Of a stretch of 64,000 nt of DNA, positions 54,710 through 62,107 are shown in pieces. Position numbers and translations under genes: made by a program. The first letter of the stretch is position 1. Every line of letters starts with the position of its first letter. The notes under the pieces were generated by a model. It had not been told where the DNA came from. It saw only the letters and a list, made by a program, of their open reading frames with translations, and searched no databases. The DNA comes from G963674835 sp963674835 (GTDB taxonomy: Bacteria; Planctomycetota; Planctomycetia; Pirellulales; Thermoguttaceae): NCBI GenBank assembly GCA_963674835.2, contig CAXXKC010000003.1:2666001-2730000 (forward strand), read 5' to 3'.

Positions 54710-55783
54710 CTACGGCTCCAGCCACTCGTCTCGATGCTGCCGGACAAACGCGTCATCGGTCACATGCGGATAGAGTCGATAGATCCGATCCAATTCCTCA
54801 CTCTGTCCCGGACTCAGCGTTTCGTGTGGATCCAAACACCACGTGCCCTCCAAGAGCCCCTGGCGGCGAAGCACCTCGTGCACGCCGGGAATGCAGCCGG
54901 CGAAGTCGTGCGCCACATCGAACAATGCGGCGTTCGACTCGGTCACTTCCACTGCCTGCTGGAGCCAATCACTCGGGATGGGACCGGCGCTGCGAACCAC
55001 GTCGTGGCACGCTTCGAGCAACTCGACCGCCCGACGCGTCCACACGGCCCAATGCCCCAGCAGCCCGCCGACGAATCGATACTCAACCGTCCCCCCGTCG
55101 TTCGAAAAACGGTAAGGAGTGAGCAGATCCAAAACGATGTTGTCGTCGTTTCCCGTGTACAGGGCGATGTCGGTCCGGCCCGACTCGGCCACCCCCCGCA
55201 CGACGTCGATCGTCTGATAGCGATTGAATGGCGCCGCCTTGATCGCCACGACGTTCTCGATCTCGGCAAACCCACGCCAGAATGAGCTAGGCAGCTTGCG
55301 CCCACCCACGGCCGGCTGCAAGTAGAACCCGACCAGCGGAATCACCTCGCCGACCTCGCGACAGTGCGCCAGCAACTCCTCGTCATCGGCATCGCCCATC
55401 GCCGCCAGGCTCAGCAATCCCGCGTGATACCCGCGGTCGCGGGCCAAACGAGCCTCGGCCACCGCCTGAGCCGTCCGGCCGCACACTCCGGCAATACGCA
55501 CCAACGGCTCGCTGCGCCCCTGGTCCAGTCGTTCCAGTTCGTCGGCGGCCAACGACAGCAGCGGCTCGAACAGACCGATCTTTGGGTCGCGAATGGCGAA
55601 CTGCGTCGTGTGCACGCCCACGGCGACCCCGCCGGCACCCGCAGCCGCGTAATACCGATACAGGGCTCGCTGCCGCCGCTCGTCCAACTTGCGCTGGCCG
55701 TTCAGCGCCAAAGGGCTCGCCGGGATCACCAGCCCGCTCGCCAGCGTGCGACGAAGCGTCTCGACGTCCGCCTGCCTCATCAT
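54710..55783 (-). CDS. DapA/NanA-family aldolase-like protein
   Basis: A 357-residue member of the dihydrodipicolinate synthase/N-acetylneuraminate lyase family, longer than the usual 290-310. The ATG has GGAGG upstream. The Schiff-base lysine is K182 in VVAIKAAPF, and the partner tyrosine is Y154 in VGFYLQP. The first strand region GLVIPASPLALNGQRKLDE is also typical. Such enzymes cleave or form 2-oxo acids of sugars or amino acids. It lies 28 bases after the VOC gene and ends an epimerase-VOC-aldolase unit facing a sialidase gene, which makes an acid-sugar substrate attractive but unproven. Confidence 0.85.
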   Translation of the reverse strand: MMRQADVETLRRTLASGLVIPASPLALNGQRKLDERRQRALYRYYAAAGAGGVAVGVHTTQFAIRDPKIGLFEPLLSLAADELERLDQGRSEPLVRIAGVCGRTAQAVAEARLARDRGYHAGLLSLAAMGDADDEELLAHCREVGEVIPLVGFYLQPAVGGRKLPSSFWRGFAEIENVVAIKAAPFNRYQTIDVVRGVAESGRTDIALYTGNDDNIVLDLLTPYRFSNDGGTVEYRFVGGLLGHWAVWTRRAVELLEACHDVVRSAGPIPSDWLQQAVEVTESNAALFDVAHDFAGCIPGVHEVLRRQGLLEGTWCLDPHETLSPGQSEELDRIYRLYPHVTDDAFVRQHRDEWLEP

Positions 55784-55811
55784 CCCACCTCCGACCCTTC
55801 ACCTTCGGTCT

Positions 55812-56123
55812 TCACTTGTACTGCACTAGTTCCACCACCGCGCCATCCTCTGCCTCGTAGAAACCCACGATCCGCGGCCCTACGTCGAACGGCTCCAACA
55901 AGACCTTCATCCCGCGGGCCGCTTCGGCCAGGTCGTCCACCCGGTACGCCACGTGCGCCATCTCGCGCACCGGCCCGGTCACCGGGCTGTCGGGCTCGAA
56001 GCGAAGCCACTCGACTCGATACGGATGCTCCAGGTAGTTGGTGCGCCACACGCGCGTCGCCTCGACGAAGCTTTCGCCCGGCTTGGGTTGATCGGTCACG
56101 ATGCCAATATGTTCGAATTGCAT
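55812..56123 (-). CDS. VOC-superfamily (glyoxalase-like) protein
   Basis: A 103-residue protein with a single VOC module: FEHIGIVTDQP at the start and YEAEDGAVVELVQYK at the end, giving the metal-ligand histidine H5 and glutamate near E99. A second histidine is in REMAHVAYRVDDL. The fold usually needs a dimer for the complete metal site. The start lies two bases after the stop of the epimerase gene, so translation is coupled. It may act on an intermediate of the same pathway. Confidence 0.8.
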   Translation of the reverse strand: MQFEHIGIVTDQPKPGESFVEATRVWRTNYLEHPYRVEWLRFEPDSPVTGPVREMAHVAYRVDDLAEAARGMKVLLEPFDVGPRIVGFYEAEDGAVVELVQYK

Positions 56124-56125
56124 TA

Positions 56126-57181
56126 TCAGAACTTACCGTCCCGGCTCTGGAACTTCGTCGGCTTACCCAGGCTCGGACCGCCGCGCGCCTGCCAGTCGGC
56201 AATCCAGCGGATCAGCTGTCCCGAGGTCACCGTCGGCCGGCCAAACAACTCGTACGCCTGTGATGCGTTGCTCAGCAAGGCGTCGGAGGCCTCGGTTCCC
56301 GTGAACGTCACTGGCTTGTTCATCAGCCGCCCAAGTTCTTCCGCCACGTTACGGACTCTCAGCGTTTCCGCACCCGTCACGTTCAGCACCCGCGGTGGCG
56401 ATGCCGCGTGCTCCAGCGACTGCAGTGTCCAGGCGTTGTTGTCGCCCTGCCAGATGGCGTTGAAATAGCCCATTGCCAGGTTGAGCGGTTTCCCTGCAAG
56501 AACCTGCTGCGCCAGGTCCACCATCACACCGTAGCGGCACTCGTGCGCATAGTTGAGCCGCACCAGCACCGTCGGGGTTCCGTGCTGCTCGCTGAAGTAT
56601 GTGAACATGCGCTCGCGGCCCAGGCAACTCATGGCGTACTCGCCTACGGGCTCCACGGGATCCGTTTCCAGCGACCCACCCGAGCCGACCGGCACCATCC
56701 CGTACACGTTCCCAGTCGAGTAGGCCACGATTCGTCGGCCGGCATAGCGCTCGGCGACCATGCCGGCCAGATAGGTATTCATGGCCCAGGTGGTCGCCGT
56801 TTGGGCGCTGGCGCCGAACTTCATCGCCGCCAGATAGAGAATGTTCGGCGCATCGGGCAGCGCGTCCAGTGCCTTGCGATCCAGCAAATCGCACCGGATC
56901 GGCTCGATTCCCTGCGATTCCAGCCGTCGCGCCAACTCGGGATCGCTAAACCTGGCTACGGCCAAGATCCGCCGGGGCACGCCCGCCGCCTCGCTCGCCC
57001 GCCGTGCCATCCGCGCCAGCGACGGCCCGATCTTCCCGCCCGCCCCCAGCACAATCAAGTCGCCCTCGACGCGCCCCATCGCCTCAACCACCCCCGGCGT
57101 GGGCCGGCTGAGCAATTCTTCGAGCTGCTCCACGTCTTTGATGCGTTCCACCGTGCGGAGATCCGAGCTAACTGAGTTCAT
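56126..57181 (-). CDS. NAD-dependent epimerase/dehydratase (SDR family)
   Basis: A 351-residue extended SDR. I use the ATG at 57181; the longer frame adds 9 residues. After a 40-residue N-terminal helix region, the Rossmann motif is LIVLGAGGKIGPSLA. The catalytic YxxxK is replaced: YAMSCLGRER stands where YxxxK is expected, so the lysine is missing (arginine or glycine at that site), although S of the triad may be in AYSTGNVYG. Activity as a dehydrogenase is therefore doubtful. It starts the epimerase-VOC-aldolase unit. Confidence 0.8.
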   Translation of the reverse strand: MNSVSSDLRTVERIKDVEQLEELLSRPTPGVVEAMGRVEGDLIVLGAGGKIGPSLARMARRASEAAGVPRRILAVARFSDPELARRLESQGIEPIRCDLLDRKALDALPDAPNILYLAAMKFGASAQTATTWAMNTYLAGMVAERYAGRRIVAYSTGNVYGMVPVGSGGSLETDPVEPVGEYAMSCLGRERMFTYFSEQHGTPTVLVRLNYAHECRYGVMVDLAQQVLAGKPLNLAMGYFNAIWQGDNNAWTLQSLEHAASPPRVLNVTGAETLRVRNVAEELGRLMNKPVTFTGTEASDALLSNASQAYELFGRPTVTSGQLIRWIADWQARGGPSLGKPTKFQSRDGKF

Positions 57182-57360
57182 CGAAACGGCTTCCTGGGTC
57201 CGGCACACGGGTTGTCAGCCGCTCTATGATACGCGCCGCGGGCTTCCAGCTACAGCCCGCCCCTCTCGTGGACGGGTGCAATCCGGTGCCTGTTGGACTA
57301 CAATTGGCCCAGGCGTCGTTTCGCCAGAGTCTGCATCCCACCTGAATAGAAATCCTGCCC

Positions 57361-58509
57361 GTGACTCTCCATCGCACTCTGCTGTCCATCAGTGCCACCT
57401 TGGCCCTCGCCCTGCTCGCGGTCGCTGCCGACAAGCCGACGACTGCTCCGCAGGTTCAATCCAGTAGCAACGCCGCCGACGCACCCGACCAGCGCAGTGT
57501 CTTCGTCTCCGGCCAAGACGGCTATCACACCTATCGCATTCCGGCAGTGATCGTAACCCCTAAAGGCACCGTGCTGGCGTTCTGCGAGGGCCGCAAGAGC
57601 AACCGGAGCGACACGGGCAACATCGATCTGCTTCTGAAACGCAGCACCGACGGCGGCCGAACGTTCTCGCCGCAGCAGGTCGTTTGGGACGACGGGGACA
57701 ATACCTGCGGCAATCCGTGCCCCGTGATCGATCGCAAGACGGGCACAATTTGGCTCCTCCTGACTCACAACCTGGGCGAAGACCGCGAATCGGAGATCAT
57801 CGGCCGTACCAGCAAGGGCAGTCGCACTGTTTGGATCAACAAGAGCACCGATGATGGGGTGACCTGGTCCAAGCCCGTTGAAATCACCGCGACGACCAAG
57901 AAGCCGAGCTGGACCTGGTACGCCACCGGCCCCGGCGTGGGCATCCAATTAAAGAGTGGCCGGTTGGTCATTCCCTGCGACTGCGTCGAAGCCGGTACCA
58001 AGCGATTCTACTCGTTCGTCATCTATAGCGACGACGGTGGCGTCAACTGGCAGCTCGGCGAAACTGTCGGACCGGGCGTCAACGAGTGTCAGGCAGTCGA
58101 ACTGACCGACGGCACAGTCCTCTTGAACATGCGGAACTACAACCGCGAGCACATTCAGCGCGCTATCGCCACCAGTTCCGACGGTGGGCTAACGTGGTCG
58201 AAGATCCGTTACGACAAAACGCTCGTCGAGCCGATCTGCCAGGCGAGCATTCTTCGCTACGACGTCCACGATATCCTCTTCTCCAACCCGGCCCAGCCGA
58301 AGCAGCGCCGCGAAATGACGGTCCGGCTCAGCACCGACGACTGCCGTACCTGGTCGGCGAGCAAGGTCCTGTGGCCCGGACCGACGGCCTATTCGTGCCT
58401 TGGCAAGCTCCCCGACGGAACGATCCTCTGCCTCTACGAGCGGGGCAACAGTTCGCCGTACGAGGAAATTGTCCTTGCCCGATTTGCCCTCAAATGGCTG
58501 GCCGATTAG
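57361..58509 (+). CDS. Secreted sialidase-like protein
   Basis: A 382-residue protein starting with GTG and a signal peptide (to LALLAVAADK). The sialidase (F/Y)RIP motif is YRIP near residue 58. At least four Asp-boxes (SxDxGxTW) are recognisable: STDGGRTFS, STDDGVTWS, SDDGGVNWQ and SSDGGLTWS. The acidic residues after the first box (EGRKSNRSDTGN) fit the family. Exo-sialidases release sialic acids, though related planctomycete proteins may act on other glycans. It is divergent from the epimerase-aldolase unit, separated by about 180 bases. Confidence 0.87.
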   Translation: MTLHRTLLSISATLALALLAVAADKPTTAPQVQSSSNAADAPDQRSVFVSGQDGYHTYRIPAVIVTPKGTVLAFCEGRKSNRSDTGNIDLLLKRSTDGGRTFSPQQVVWDDGDNTCGNPCPVIDRKTGTIWLLLTHNLGEDRESEIIGRTSKGSRTVWINKSTDDGVTWSKPVEITATTKKPSWTWYATGPGVGIQLKSGRLVIPCDCVEAGTKRFYSFVIYSDDGGVNWQLGETVGPGVNECQAVELTDGTVLLNMRNYNREHIQRAIATSSDGGLTWSKIRYDKTLVEPICQASILRYDVHDILFSNPAQPKQRREMTVRLSTDDCRTWSASKVLWPGPTAYSCLGKLPDGTILCLYERGNSSPYEEIVLARFALKWLAD

Positions 58510-58537
58510 AGGACCGTGCCTGCGATGCCGCCCTTTT

Positions 58538-58556
58538 CCCCAACCGCCCGTTGGGG
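58538..58556 (+). terminator. Hairpin after the sialidase gene
   Basis: CCCCAAC-CGCCC-GTTGGGG gives a 7-bp stem with a five-base loop about 30 bases after the stop. No T-tract follows. Confidence 0.35.
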
Positions 58557-58607
58557 TAGACTCTTACGAGAGACTTCTGTGCACGCTGTTGAGGTCAGGT
58601 TCGGGCC

Positions 58608-58943
58608 GTGAAACAGGTCATTGCGATTATCAAACCCTACCTCGCCGAAAAAGTCCTAAGCGCCCTGAAACACGCGCCGCTGGAGGCGTGCGGCGTGAGG
58701 GAGGTCAAAGGATACGGCCGCCAGAAAAGCTATCTCGACGAGTATGTCGGCAGCGAATACTCCATGGCCTTTCTGCCGAAAATCGAGATCACCCTCTGGG
58801 TCGACGATTTCCGCGTCGAGGAAGTCGTCCGCACCATCGTCGAGGTCGCGCGCACGGGCCGCATGGGCGACGGCAAGATCTTCGTTCTCCCGGCTGGCCT
58901 GCCCGGCCTTGCCGCGGAAGGCACCGCCGAGTACTCGTTCTGA
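58608..58943 (+). CDS. PII-type nitrogen regulatory protein
   Basis: A 111-residue signal protein of the GlnB/GlnK family, starting with GTG. The T-loop reads RQKSYLDEYVGSEYSMAFLPKIE, with a tyrosine at the place of the uridylylated Tyr51 of enterobacterial GlnB. The C-terminal ATP-site motif TGRMGDGKIFV is intact. PII proteins sense 2-oxoglutarate, ATP and ADP and act on glutamine synthetase, ammonium channels or regulators. No amtB or glnA gene is adjacent, so its target lies elsewhere. Confidence 0.92.
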   Translation: MKQVIAIIKPYLAEKVLSALKHAPLEACGVREVKGYGRQKSYLDEYVGSEYSMAFLPKIEITLWVDDFRVEEVVRTIVEVARTGRMGDGKIFVLPAGLPGLAAEGTAEYSF

Positions 58944-59040
58944 TTGCTGAGCCATCGGTCGCCGTTTGGTGTAGCGGCTGTTCGTGGCAGTGTTGCACTT
59001 TGGGATGGTCACTGGTCTCTGTTTCGAATTCCTTACTGCC

Positions 59041-60114
59041 ATGAGCAACGAACCTCCTCTGCAGTTCAATCTCAGTTGTCCCGTCCCCGCCGAAGCCCAC
59101 GCCACCGTCCAAATGGCCCACGGCGGAGGCGGCCGGCTGATGCGAAACCTGATCGCTCAGCTGTTCTTGCCGGCGTTCCGGTCCGATCAGCCGGAAGGGG
59201 AACCACTCCCGCCGCACGACAGCGCCGTACTCCCTATCGACGGCGCTCGCCTGGCCCTTACGACCGACTCGTTCGTCGTCAGTCCCCTGTTCTTTCCGGG
59301 CGGCGACATCGGCAAGCTGGCCATCTATGGCACGGTCAACGATCTGGCGATGGCCGGAGCCAAACCCCAGTGGATCACCGCCGGCTTCATCCTCGAGGAG
59401 GGCCTCCCCCTGGAAACCCTCCGCCGCATCGTGCTCTCGATGGCCGAGGCGGCGCGAGAGGTCGGCGTCCAGATCGTCACCGGCGATACCAAGGTGGTCG
59501 ACCGGGGCAAGGGCGATGGTGTGTTCATCAACACTTCCGGTGTGGGCCTTGTTCCCGACGGCGTCGACATTTCGCCCCACCGCGTTGCGCCTGGTGACGC
59601 CGTTCTCCTCAGCGGCGACCTGGGCCGGCATGGCATCGCCATCATGTCGGTCCGCGAGGGACTCCAGTTCGAAGGAGCCCTGCCTAGCGACTGCGCCTCG
59701 TTGGCCGGCCTAGTCCAAGCTATGTTGGCCACCCATCGCGATCTCCACTGCCTCCGCGATCTCACCCGCGGTGGCCTCGCCGCGGCGCTAAACGAAATCG
59801 CCATGGACGTGCATCTTGGAATCGAGCTCGACGAAGCGGCCATCCCCGTCGCCGAACCAGTGGCCGGCGCTTGCGAACTGCTCGGGCTGGACCCGCTTTA
59901 CGTGGCCAACGAAGGCCGCCTCGTGGCCATCGTGCCCAGCCAATCGGCCCAGCAGGTGCTCGACGCAATGCGCAGCCACCCCGCGGCGGCCCAAGCAGCG
60001 ATCATAGGCCGCGTGACCGACCACCACCCCGGCACGGTCGAAGTCCGCAACAGCCTCGGCGCCGGCCGCATCGTCGACCTGCTGTCCGGCGAACAGATGC
60101 CCCGCATCTGCTGA
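59041..60114 (+). CDS. hypE: HypE-like hydrogenase maturation protein
   Basis: A 357-residue protein of the PurM/HypE family; the ATG at 59041 follows a longer frame that adds 19 residues. The start MAHGGGGRLMRNLI matches HypE, as does LTTDSFVVSPLFFPGGDIG. The chain ends in PRIC, so the C-terminal cysteine that receives the carbamoyl group and is dehydrated to thiocyanate is present. HypE and HypF make the cyanide ligands of [NiFe]-hydrogenases. No hydrogenase subunit or other hyp gene lies in the window. Confidence 0.9.
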   Translation: MSNEPPLQFNLSCPVPAEAHATVQMAHGGGGRLMRNLIAQLFLPAFRSDQPEGEPLPPHDSAVLPIDGARLALTTDSFVVSPLFFPGGDIGKLAIYGTVNDLAMAGAKPQWITAGFILEEGLPLETLRRIVLSMAEAAREVGVQIVTGDTKVVDRGKGDGVFINTSGVGLVPDGVDISPHRVAPGDAVLLSGDLGRHGIAIMSVREGLQFEGALPSDCASLAGLVQAMLATHRDLHCLRDLTRGGLAAALNEIAMDVHLGIELDEAAIPVAEPVAGACELLGLDPLYVANEGRLVAIVPSQSAQQVLDAMRSHPAAAQAAIIGRVTDHHPGTVEVRNSLGAGRIVDLLSGEQMPRIC

Positions 60115-60148
60115 TCCTGACCCTATTCCTCAATCCCTCATCTCCCCC

Positions 60149-61324
60149 ATGCCCACCATCGTCCAACTCACTCCGCCCGGACGCGGCGCGATCGCCACAG
60201 CCCTGGTTGAAGGCCCCGGGGCCTTGGACGTGGTGACCACTCGCTTCCGTCCGGCCGGTACGCGGTCAGTTTCGACCGACGGCTCCCGTCAACTCATCTT
60301 CGGCCATTTCGGACCGACACCTGGCGAGGAGGTCGTCGCGCGCGTCCACGGGACCGACGCCGTCGAGTTGCACTGCCACGGTGGCCACGCAGCGATGGCC
60401 CGCATTGCGGAATTGCTCGGGCAATCTGGCTGTACGCCTCTCGATTGGCGAGACTGGGCAAGGCGACACCACCCAGACCCGATCACGGCCGACGCCCACG
60501 TGGCCCTGGCCACCGCCCGCACCCAGCGCACGGCGCTGGTGCTCCTGGATCAGTTCCACGGCGCTCTCCGTCGGTCGCTGGACGAAATCCAACAGCGACT
60601 TCAACAATCCGAGCTTTCGGCCGCACGGCGACAGATCGATGCACTGCTGGCTCGCGCCCCGCTCGGCCTGCACCTAACCAAACCGTGGCGAGTCGTTCTT
60701 GCCGGCCCACCCAACGCCGGGAAGAGCAGCCTCATCAACGCCCTGCTGGGCTACAGCCGGGCGATCGTGCACTGCCAGCCCGGCACCACCCGCGATGTAG
60801 TCACGGCCACCACGGCCGTCGATGGCTGGCCCATCGAACTCTGCGACACGGCCGGGCTGCGTCAGACAAAGCAGCCGGTGGAACAGGCCGGCGCCGCTAT
60901 GGCCCACGAGACGCTCCTGGCGGCTAACCTGGTCCTGCTGGTCTTCGACGGAAGCCAACCATGGGCGGATCCGGACGCCTCGCTCGTCGCGCTGCGTCCC
61001 GACGCTCTGATCGTCCATAACAAGTCGGATCTTCCCCCGGCCCACCAACCGTCGCGTCCGGGCGGGCTCTGGACCAGCGCCCTCCGCGGCGACGGAATCG
61101 AGCCGCTCTTGCAGACGATCGCCCAGCGTCTCGTTCCCGATCCTCCGCTACCCGGCGAGCCCATTCCTTTCACCGCCGATCAAATCGATGCCCTCCGAGC
61201 CGCCCAGTCGGCGATGGTACACGCCAAGTCAGCACACGCGGCAGAGCTGTTGGCTCGGACGTCACCGCCCGCTACCGCACCCGAATCAACACGGCCATCT
61301 CTCGGCTGGACGCCTCAAGCGTGA
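60149..61324 (+). CDS. Short MnmE/TrmE-like GTPase
   Basis: A 391-residue protein with an N-terminal domain like the MnmE tetrahydrofolate-binding module (TPPGRGAIATALVEGPGA) and a GTPase domain: G1 GPPNAGKSS, G2 GTTRD, G3 DTAG and G4 NKSD. MnmE is about 450 residues and ends in a Cys-Ile-Gly-Lys sequence with the essential cysteine; here the C-terminus is SLGWTPQA with none. The helical domain around the GTPase is also shortened. A role in tRNA uridine-34 modification is thus unlikely; it may be a planctomycete paralogue with another function. The 3' end overlaps a convergent gene by 53 bases. Confidence 0.82.
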   Translation: MPTIVQLTPPGRGAIATALVEGPGALDVVTTRFRPAGTRSVSTDGSRQLIFGHFGPTPGEEVVARVHGTDAVELHCHGGHAAMARIAELLGQSGCTPLDWRDWARRHHPDPITADAHVALATARTQRTALVLLDQFHGALRRSLDEIQQRLQQSELSAARRQIDALLARAPLGLHLTKPWRVVLAGPPNAGKSSLINALLGYSRAIVHCQPGTTRDVVTATTAVDGWPIELCDTAGLRQTKQPVEQAGAAMAHETLLAANLVLLVFDGSQPWADPDASLVALRPDALIVHNKSDLPPAHQPSRPGGLWTSALRGDGIEPLLQTIAQRLVPDPPLPGEPIPFTADQIDALRAAQSAMVHAKSAHAAELLARTSPPATAPESTRPSLGWTPQA

Positions 61325-61991
61325 AGCGTTGGGTATTCATGCGGCGTCGATCGCCGTCGTAGCGGATCCGCAGATAATAACCCCAGCCTGGCGGCGCCTG
61401 GATCGGCATCAAGAATGTTCCGTCATCCCGCGTTCGGAAATGGTTGACATACACGTAAGAACCCAACAGGTCGACCGTCGCATTTGGCACGGGCCGACCC
61501 AAAGAGTCTTCGACCCGACCTCGGATCACGAAGCACCCCGGTTGGAGCACGTCGGCCGCCTTCAGCACGGCGATTCTCGCCTCAAGTGGTTCGCGTTCAC
61601 CCGTCTCCAGTGTCATTTCCTGGCTGTTGTAATCGTTCTTGCTCCTGGCAGATGTCCCCGCCGGCAGCTTCGCTTTCCCCAAGATGTCAACCAACTGGCC
61701 CAATGATCGACACCGCGGTCTGAAAGTCATCTTGTAGCCCAGGCCACCCTCCACGATCACCGGCTCCGAGACCAACGAAGCCGCCTCTGGCGAAGAAGGG
61801 TCCAACCAGGTCATCTTCGCTTTGGTCCAATAGTTCCACGAGAGAACGCCCGACAGAACAAGTGCCACCAGCAAGCATCCGACAAGCAGCGACCGTAGCC
61901 CGAACTGCAGCCGCCGCCTGCGGAAAAACCGAAAGGAAACGACCGCAATGAAGACCGCCACCAGGACGATCAACAGAAGTCGAAGCGACAT
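61272..61991 (-). CDS. Membrane protein with carboxypeptidase-regulatory-like domain
   Basis: A 239-residue protein from the ATG at 61991. Two hydrophobic segments at about 1-17 and 32-55 (separated by FRRRRLQFGLRS) anchor it. The C-terminal part has IRGRVEDSLGRPVPNATVDL near 155-175, the pattern of a beta-sandwich carboxypeptidase-regulatory-like domain. I cannot identify the family further. Its last 53 bases overlap the end of the MnmE-like gene on the other strand. Confidence 0.65.
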   Translation of the reverse strand: MSLRLLLIVLVAVFIAVVSFRFFRRRRLQFGLRSLLVGCLLVALVLSGVLSWNYWTKAKMTWLDPSSPEAASLVSEPVIVEGGLGYKMTFRPRCRSLGQLVDILGKAKLPAGTSARSKNDYNSQEMTLETGEREPLEARIAVLKAADVLQPGCFVIRGRVEDSLGRPVPNATVDLLGSYVYVNHFRTRDDGTFLMPIQAPPGWGYYLRIRYDGDRRRMNTQRFTLEASSREMAVLIRVR

Positions 61992-62027
61992 GACGTTGGC
62001 AGCGAGAATTGAGAGATTGCAGACAAA

Positions 62028-62051
62028 GCCGGGGAGCTCCTGCTCCCCGGC
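62028..62051 (-). terminator. Intrinsic terminator after the DUF1559 gene
   Basis: A perfect 10-bp stem (GCCGGGGAGC / GCTCCCCGGC) with a four-base loop is followed on the minus strand by TTTGTCT. It lies between the DUF1559 stop at 62108 and the next gene start at 61991. Confidence 0.65.
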
Positions 62052-62107
62052 GAAAACAGCACCGTGCTCGATTGGCCCGGCAGGATTCACCATCCCGCAC
62101 GACGACC

